Source of the DNA: Erythrobasidium yunnanense
Lineage: Eukaryota; Basidiomycota; Cystobasidiomycetes; Erythrobasidiales; Erythrobasidiaceae
Direction: 5' to 3'
DNA: 64,000 nucleotides
Assembly: GCA_001600175.1 (NCBI GenBank)
Contig: BCJC01000003.1
Coordinates: 186,001 to 250,000, forward strand
The position numbers were made by a program, and so were the translations under genes. Below are positions 56,949-64,000 of the stretch, piece after piece. The notes beneath the pieces are model-generated. The model made no database searches. It was given only the letters and a program-made list of their open reading frames with translations, and was not told the DNA's origin. Position 1 is the stretch's first letter; every line of letters begins with the position of its first letter.

Positions 56949-59773
56949 ATGGCCGTCATGCCTGAAGGGACACCGACGAGCAATACAGATACTGAGTCGC
57001 GACTCGATGCGCTCAGCGAACTCCTGCACGCAAGAGCCGAAATATTTGCAAACCCTTCGATTGAGCTGGAAAACGGGACTTCAAGCATTCACAAGCAGAC
57101 GCTGGAAGCCGTCAAGTACCTCTTTGATGCCTGTATGCTGCAATACTTCCCTGTTACGCTCTCGAAAGCCTGCTCATTTGCGTGATATTCGTAGCTCTAG
57201 AGGGCGAATCGAGATCTTTGCCTGCTCTGGCGACCCTGTACAGCAATGTTCGGAACGACGACAATGCTCCTGGGAGCATAACGACACGTTCTAAAGCTAC
57301 GCGTAAGGCAGTCGCAAAGAAAAAGAACAATATCGACAATCCAATTTTTCAGCAAACACCGCTACCTGAGCTTTACCTTGGCGAGACGAGCACTACTAGC
57401 AATGGGAGTTCCACTACGGCATATCAAGATGAGATCCTGCAGAAGATGATCTGGGAGCAGCTCGAGATGAAGATTGGCAAAGTCCTTTCGGTCTACAGGG
57501 AGATTGTACACGGAGGGGACGAATCTGGAGACGATGAAGCGCCTGCAGAGGACGATGACGATGAGGACGAAGAAGATAGCGACGAGCTGGACGAGGAAGA
57601 TCAAGAATTGCTGGACCCGGACGGCGAGCTCATGGACGGTCTAGACGATGATGAGGATGCAGACTTGGATGAAGATGCATCTCTTGATCTACAAGATGAG
57701 GATGACGATGATATGCTCAGCTTGGAGGAGGAGGAGGAAGATGATGTAGAAGCCCGAGTCGCACCCGAGCCCTATTTCAGCAAGCTGCGCGATGCAGAAG
57801 AGGAGGATGAAGAGGATGAGATGTCAGAGGATGAGGAGGAAGCACCGAAGTCCAGCAAGAAGGGCAAGAAGAGTAAGAAAGGCAAAGGTGTTGCGAAAAA
57901 TACGGAAGACGTCGAGCCCGCCGTGACAGAATCCAGCAACTCCCTCGATGCTGGCTTCTTCTCACTGTCAGACTTCCATTCACAAATGCGACAAGGTGAA
58001 GACGAGATGAAGCGCTACATGCGAAGTGGGAAATCGAAGAGTGCAGCGGATTTACAAGATCGATTAGAGGCACTGGGGGATGAAGGAGGCGACGAAAGCG
58101 AAGATGAGGAGATAGACTACTTCGCGGCGCCAGGAGGAGCAGATGGACTGGACGGGGAAGATGAAGAGGGCGATGAAGAGGATGACGGGCTTCGGCCGGA
58201 AGACATGACCTACAAAGACTTCTGGAATGCACCGAAAGCTATCTATGGCAGTATTCCCGGTAGCAAGAAGCGTAACGATGCAGACAGTACACAAGCGCAA
58301 GCGAATGGCAAACCTTCGAAACGCAACGACAAGAAGGATAGCAAAGCTGTGAATGGCCAATCGGCTGCAGCCGATGCGGAGAGACCATCTGCTGCCAAAA
58401 GAAGGGTGTCCTTCCAAGATCAGGTCAAAGTGCAGGAATTTGAGTCTGCTGGCAACAGCAAGAGCGCTAATGCCGCCCTGATAAAAAAAGTAGGCATGAA
58501 GCAGGCGCTAAAGAAGCTCAGCTCTAGAGAGCTTGATGATGAGGACGTAGAAGGCTTTGAAGACGAAGACGAGGATGAGGATATGACAGGGGATGAGGCC
58601 GAGGACGGTGGGGAAGAAGGCAGCGAAGAGGATGAAGACGAGGAAGAAGAGGAGGAAGACGATGACGATGATGATGCATCCATGGCCGACTCCGATGGCG
58701 GCGATGCAGAAGCTCGTACTATGCGGCGCTTGCAGAATGATCTCTTAGCAGATGACGAGGACGCAAGCTCGTCCAAGAAGGACAAGTCGAACCAATCACG
58801 CTATGAACAACGGATGGCCGCTTTATCTGAGCAAATAGCGGAGCTCGAGCAGGAGAATGTGGCTGAGCGGGAATGGGCCATGCGAGGAGAGATCAACAGC
58901 CGTGCGAGGCCTGTCAACAGTCTGCTAGAGGAAGACCTCGAGTTCGATCAAGTTGCCAAGGTGGTGCCCGTAGTGACAGAGGAGAGCTCGTTGACCTTGG
59001 AAGACAAGATCAAGAAGCGTATTCTTGATGTAAGTTTCGCTTGCTCGGAATCTGACCTTGAATAAAGGCTGATCAGTCTCAACATATAGGAGCAATTCGA
59101 TGATGTGATCCGCAAGCGAGCGGGCGGAACTGCTGCCTACCTACCTTCACGGTTGCTAGACGTCCAGTCGACGCAGAACGAGCGGTCCTTAGCCGACATC
59201 TACGCCGACGAGTTTAGCGCAGAGCGTGCAAGGGCAGCTGGCGAGCCAGGCAAGGTCCCCGAGATCGATTCGAAGCTGCAGAAAGAGCACGACCTGCTAT
59301 CTACCATCTTCGATGAAGTCTGTAACAAGCTCGATGCCTTGAGCAATGCCCACTTCACGCCCAAGCAAGCACAAACGACCATCACTACCATCTCCAACCT
59401 ACCTTCCATCAGCCTGGAGTCCGCTCTGCCGACTGCAAGCTCGACGGCCACGCTCTTGGCGCCAGAGGAGGTATATGCGCCTACCCAATCGCAACTTGTC
59501 GCTAAGAGCGAGATGACGCCTTCACAAAAGAAGGCAGCTCGCGTCAAAGCTCGCAAAGCACGCCAGACTACCCAGAAGAGCATCGAGAAGTACGGAGGCG
59601 GATCTGCCAAGAATCAGAAAGAGCGAGCTATGAACAGTCTCATCGGAAAGAGAGGAGTCACTGTCGTCGGAAAGGGCAAAGCTGCAAAGAGTGCTCTGAC
59701 GGGCAAAGACCGCAAGTCCAGAGGTGCAGGCCAAGAAACCCCTCAGCATAGTGGTACAGCCTTGAAGCTCTGA
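56949..59773 (+). CDS. MPP10: U3 snoRNP component MPP10
   Basis: Core subunit of the U3 snoRNP/small-subunit processome, acting with Imp3 and Imp4 in 18S rRNA maturation in the nucleolus. The first exon (MAVMPEGTPTSNTDTESRLD...KYLFDA) joins the second by an intron at about 57133-57193. The central part has very long Asp/Glu tracts and nuclear Lys clusters (KKGKKSKKGKG), conserved blocks SLDAGFFSLSDFHSQMR, MTYKDFWNAP and MAALSEQIAELEQENVAERE, and WAMRGEINSRARPVNSLLEE. After a final intron at about 59029-59090 come EQFDDVIRKRAGG, LLDVQSTQNERSLADIYADE and DALSNAHFTPKQ, then APEEVYAPTQSQLVAKSEMT and the basic tail. These are standard MPP10 motifs in order. Length (about 885 residues) is on the long side owing to acidic repeats. 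Confidence 0.9.
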
Positions 59774-59892
59774 TTGAGCCGAATCGTCTGACGAGAACCC
59801 CGAGTGCAGGTCTTTTCGTGGTATAATTGGTTGTTGTTATCTATAATGCAATTGTTGTCTACGAATGGAAAGTGGCTACAACGCTCGCGTGC

Positions 59893-61151
59893 TTATCGTT
59901 GCTTGACGCTGGTAACTTTGCGATCTCTACCGAAGTATCGGATTGCAGAGAAAGCAACTGCCAAGACGAGGACAAGGCCAGCGCCTGCTTTTGCGAAAGA
60001 CATGCCAGACGGACTATTGAGATACGAGGAAGGAGACCGAAACTTAGCGCTATTCACGTAGTCTCGTAAATCCTCTGTAGGTTGCGCCTCCGTTGTTTCC
60101 GGTAGAGGCTCGAAGTCTGGTTTCTTCTCGTGCACAGGCACCGGCACCGTCCTTGAGACGAAAGGTAGTATGCGACATCCGATATGAGATGTATGTCTCG
60201 AACGCCCACATGGGCGACATAGGCAATAGGAAATGCATGCTTACCCTATCAAGAGCGGGACCAGTTCTCCCTTTTCATTCAGGGCAAAGACAGCATCTGA
60301 TCCACCGATATGCTTGCCGCCAATGAAGACATTGGGTACAGTCCTTTGTCCAGTCTTCGATGCAAGGTAATTCTGCACTTGCGAACCCCAGCTATCGCCT
60401 TCTTCGTCCATCAGGTCGAGCTCGTACACCTTGGCTTCGGCCTTCTTGTCTGGAATACCTGCAATGAGAGCTTTGGTGCGCTTGCAGTAGGGGCAGTAGC
60501 TTTTGCTGAAGATGACGACGTGGTTCGATTTGATTGCAGACTGAAGAGATAGTTAGCTCTCAGCTTGATGAGGCTGCACCCTTGCGTACCTCCACAAGCT
60601 CCTTTGCGTCAAAGGCTTTCGTCGCTGGAGCATCTGCAGCAGGAGCTGGCTTGCGATTCTGTGATTCGAAAGGAGTCAGCACATTATCGTGTCGCATTTA
60701 CTCTACGGACACACCTTGATTTCGATAAGCTCGACGTCGAAGATCAGGGTTGACCTAGCAGGGATAGGTCCCTTAGCAGCATGTCAGTAACTTGGGTTTG
60801 GAATGAGATAGCTTGACCTACCATTCCTCGCGACCCATACCCAAGCTCCGGAGGGATGGTCAGCTTCCTCTTCTCGCCCGGGCACATATCGAGCAAGCCC
60901 ATCTCCCATCCTTTGATGACCATTCCTTTACCAATAGTAAAGTCGAACGGCACATTTCTATCCCGCGAACTATCGAACTTCTTGCCGTCTGTCAAGAACC
61001 CCGAATACCACATTGATAGCTTGTCGCCATTTTGTGTCTTGATGGGACATTCTGCAGGCTTGTGGACTACTTCGACTTCCAACTCATCCGCTGCAGCAGC
61101 CAGCAGCGTCCAGAGGGTGCAGCAGAGCAGCGAGAAGGACAGAAAGCGCAT
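59893..61151 (-). CDS. ER-lumenal FKBP-glutaredoxin fusion with C-terminal membrane anchor
   Basis: Predicted type I ER membrane protein of about 335 residues that joins a prolyl isomerase to a dithiol glutaredoxin. Signal peptide: [24 protein letters not shown]2-like domain (about 25-130): [60 protein letters not shown], then [19 protein letters not shown] after an intron at about 60775-60822. Linker [17 protein letters not shown], then a Grx domain (about 150-250) with the redox motif [12 protein letters not shown], cis-Pro [16 protein letters not shown] and GELVPLLIG. All introns are in phase. A final intron (GTAAGC donor at about 60243; weak CAAG acceptor at about 60151) adds [20 protein letters not shown] and a membrane helix ([19 protein letters not shown]), ending KVTSVKQR. 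The last exon has no ATG of its own, which supports splicing from upstream. Confidence 0.78.
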
Positions 61152-61362
61152 AGCGTAGGAGGGCAGTCGCCGGTGGAACCAAGTATTTTGATGATCAAGA
61201 GATCAAGAAGACGAGGCTGCGATTTTGGCAGATTTCAGGTTGGAGTTAAGCGAAGTGGAAGCAAGAAAGGCAAGAAAGCAAGAGAGAGACGCGCGAAAGG
61301 TACGGATTAGATCCGTCAATCCCAGGCAGACGTCAACATGTAATGGCCGCATTACACTTCTA

Positions 61363-62554
61363 TCATGCTTGTCCTGCCAGCTTGGCGCGTTCCGCTGCCT
61401 TTTCTTGCCTTTCCTTCATCGTCTTTTTCGATTCCTCGACGGCGTCAGCTAGCTTACCCTCCTTCGCGAGCGCAACTAGCAGAGCGTGCACCAGGCCTAG
61501 GTGATTGTGCCTCCGTAATGTATTCTCGAAGGCCCACCGCTCGCGCTTTGCCAATTCCTCCTGTAAACGCGTTTGTAGACCCATGATCTGCGTCTCCATG
61601 TCATTCTGCAGGTCCGTTCCAGTATCTCCAGCTGCTGCACTCCCTTGTACACTTTGAGCAGCTTCTAGCTTAGCCTGTAGCGATTGCACCTGGTCTGCGC
61701 AAATCGCCATCAGGTTGAACATGACTTCGTTCCCGCCGTAGCTCGCTATGCGGCCTTGGATAACTTCTTTCGCTCGCTCTGTCCATTCTGTATCGTTCGG
61801 TATCTGGCCATGCGAGATCGGCGTGCTCTTAAGGCCGTCAAGCTCGTACAGCTGGCCGTCTATCGGAATATAACTGATAAAGTGGTAGGCGTCCTCCTTC
61901 TCCCGCTCATCGTCTGGATCGCGAGCGTGCTCAAACCTGACGTGCACCTTGTCAGCTTGGCTTGCCTCTACAAGCGATATACACGTACGGGTCTGACCGC
62001 GCGAAGCTATTGTGCACTGCAGACGTAATTTAGCCTGCTTTCAACGACTGTATTAGCGGGGCTCACCTTCTCTAATCTTCTCAGTATTGCTGACTGCCCA
62101 GCCTCGACTATCCGGATCCAAAGCCAGGCTGAAGCTCTTGAGCTCCTCAAGTTGGCTGCCCAGCTTCACGTTCGGGCCATCGTCGATGTTCATAGCAGCG
62201 TTCAGCAGAGCCATGGTAGCGCATGCATTGTTGATAACTTGATGCGCAAAGAAGAACTCTGCATCTTGTTTCGGTGCGCCTCGTTGCGCTACATCACTGC
62301 TAGACGTAGCTTGACCAGAGGTGTCGACCCATTTGAAGAGGAAAATGAAGGCATAGATTGGCTTAATGGCTTCGAGGAGGGCTGCATCGTCCAGACTGTA
62401 TAGCTCGGTCACTTCGGCGCCGGAGACACCCAGATCTTGCAGAAGGCCTGACGAAATCAGGTCAGAATGGCCTTACGAGCTGCTGAGAGCTTCGCGAACT
62501 CGTGAATATGGCTGGATCACTCTCTGTCAATGACCAGGCAGCTTCGGACGCCAT
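61363..62554 (-). CDS. Ubiquitin C-terminal hydrolase of the UCH37/UCHL5 type
   Basis: Proteasome-associated cysteine deubiquitinase (UCH family, peptidase C12). ATG at 62554 gives MASEAAWSLTESDPAIFT, then by an intron at about 62444-62510 SLLQDLGVSGAEVTELYSLD. The oxyanion Gln sits in the first exons; the catalytic Cys is in VINNACATMALLNAAMN, the catalytic His in DAYHFISYIP and the Asp in YELDGL. A C-terminal extension with a coiled coil (QTRLQEELAKRERWAFENTL) and the UCHL5-specific ULD motif (HNHLGLVHALLVALAKEGKL) shows it belongs to the long UCH37 group rather than the short YUH1 type; the ULD binds Rpn13 in other species. It ends ERAKLAGQA. Three to four exons, about 345 residues. Confidence 0.9.
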
Positions 62555-62692
62555 TCTGTATTGAGCAAAGGAAACGACGAAACGCGCGTGACTTTCCATA
62601 TAACGCCTGTGTCTATTGTCCGTTGATGCTTACAAAGCTAGTAGGTATATAACAACAGCAGGTAGCAAACGAGGGAGTCTGTAAAAGCATGT

Positions 62693-64000
62693 CTACAGTA
62701 GGCCGAACAGGACGATCGCGCCTATACCGACAAGCGACGCAGTAGATATCGCAGCAGACCGACTGTCACCTCCAAAGAGTGAAGACTGCGTTGGTCTGGG
62801 GTTATCGTGCGCCAATGCGCCCGCGCCTGCAGCAGCGCCAGTAGGAGCAGCCAGAGGATCGGCCGTCGCGACATACGAGATGTCGACAAATGGACCAGAG
62901 TAGACTTGTGTATACGTTGCTGTTATGACAGTTGTCTGATCGACAGTAGCGGTTGCTGTAAGAAATAAAATCATGTCAGCACCACGGCACCATCGTCGAG
63001 AACAGCTGTCCCACCTGTCAAGACTGGGCCAGAGGGCGTTACAGCAAACGCTGTAGTATTGGCAGGGAATCCAACCGTTGCATTCGCTAAGACGAAGGCT
63101 GTGGCTTGTGCCGAAAAATCTGATTGGAAAGCACTCAGGACGTCCGAATTGTTACTTATCCGGTAGTCACGCTCATCGCTGACGCCTCCATCGAACTCTG
63201 TCTTGTGCTGCATACATTCCTGTCAGTAAGCAAGTTTAGCATTGCATATCATGAATTAACCCACAAATTCGAATTGGAAGTAAGCCTTGATCCGGGGATG
63301 CTGTTCCCGGAAGGTAGCGTTTAGGTATACATCGTTCCACCATCCTCTCTGTATTTCCACTTGCGTGTTATCTGCAGATGCGACCAGTCTGGGATCCATG
63401 TGCCAAACGGCACCAGCTTCCGAGATCAAGCATGCTTTGTCCGGCTTTGCGACACATTATGTCTGATACCAATCTATTGTAGGCTCTATGCCGTTGTATC
63501 CGAAGGGATTCTGACCGTGTACCATGTTGTAGAAGAAGCCTGGAGGTTGAATCGTGTTTTGATTTACGAAGTCTGGCCCTTTGTAGTAGAGCGAAAGGCC
63601 AATCCAGTCGACATATTCATCGCCTGGGTAGTATGGGCTATATGGGTCGTCTTGCCGAGTAAGTTGGCCGTCTCCATTCGTGTCTAAGGCTTGTTTATCT
63701 TCCGGCAATTGTACATCTTCGATCCTTGCTCCATAAGGGTAGGAATACCCTACATTCGGCGACCAGACAATCACAGTATCTGGCGCCTCAGTCTTGATGA
63801 TGTCATGCATCCGCTTCCACATAGCTACGAATGCAGTAGGTTTCAACCCATAGGGCATCCAATTGCCTGCGAACTCGGGCGCCCATCTTAGAAAGACCGT
63901 CCGGCCTGCGCCTTGGTATGTCCGGATCTGCAGAGCCAGAGCTAGGATATCAGAGTCCTGAATCTTGTCGAGACCATCGTCGGGGTAGATCGTTAGGAAG
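62693..64000 (-). CDS. GH26-like glycoside hydrolase, GPI-anchored, 5'-truncated by window edge
   Basis: Secreted glycoside hydrolase of the GH26/beta-mannanase-like clan. The frame is open to the window edge, so the N-terminus is missing. Visible parts are DILALALQIRTYQGAGRTVF, then LRWAPEFAGNWMPYGLKPTA (acid/base Glu), APDTVIVWSPNVGYSYPYGA and EYVDWIGLSLYYKGPDF, and after an intron at about 63450-63466 ACLISEAGAVWHMDP (nucleophile Glu) and YFQFEFVG. Downstream exons lead to ERDYRISNNSDVLSAFQSDF and, finally, a tail with PTGAAAGAGALAHDN and a hydrophobic end (SAAISTASLVGIGAIVLFGL) typical of a GPI-attachment signal. Usual GH26 enzymes have HEMN around the acid/base; here it is PEFA, so activity and substrate are uncertain. 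Some exon junctions (near 63200-63240 and 62940-62975) were not fixed. Confidence 0.72.

Overview
The window is compact, intron-rich nuclear DNA from a fungus, most likely a basidiomycete (yeast-like or dimorphic). The evidence is: nearly every gene is split by many short GT-AG introns of about 45-100 nt; there are canonical fungal nuclear genes (mitochondrial Hsp70 SSC1, PNO1/DIM2, MPP10, MED21, CHK1, UCH37, MCR1, HFD1); there is a CAP59/CMT1-type (GT69) mannosyltransferase; and there are Zn2Cys6 and MFS families. I cannot place it to order or genus. I see no transposon, LTR element, CRISPR array, tRNA or rRNA gene.

Layout. 0.1-10.3 kb: an allantoate-type MFS permease and a zinc alcohol dehydrogenase (both minus strand), then two paralogous NADPH-dependent aldehyde reductases that flank a GT69 glycosyltransferase and a four-helix MARVEL-like protein. 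10.6-12.8 kb: a tandem pair of secreted proteins of unknown family. 12.8-18.1 kb: PPPDE peptidase, CHK1 kinase, Mediator subunit MED21. 18.1-23.8 kb: a gene-poor stretch with a 40-nt C homopolymer, hypothetical genes and a TupA-like periplasmic-binding-fold protein. 23.9-29.6 kb: cytochrome b5 reductase MCR1, PNO1, and an MFS drug/polyamine exporter.

29.8-36.5 kb holds a Zn2Cys6 regulator, a sugar-porter MFS and a divergently transcribed AnmK-family kinase that resembles fungal levoglucosan kinase. Together these look like a small anhydrosugar-use module. 36.9-42.7 kb: a small secreted peptide precursor, a TBC-domain Rab GAP and the fatty aldehyde dehydrogenase HFD1. 43.9-47.3 kb: SSC1 and a PBI2-type proteinase inhibitor. 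47.7-51.2 kb: a multi-KH RNA-binding protein.

52.4-59.8 kb contains a partial segmental duplication. Two diverged secreted paralogues are each followed by a copy of the same MPP10 5' exon; the second copy belongs to full-length MPP10. 59.9-64 kb: an apparently fused ER FKBP-glutaredoxin membrane protein, UCH37, and a GPI-anchor-like GH26 glycoside hydrolase that runs off the window edge.

Gene models were spliced by eye from GT-AG signals and family conservation. Outer coordinates run from start codon to stop codon, without UTRs. Residue positions are approximate.
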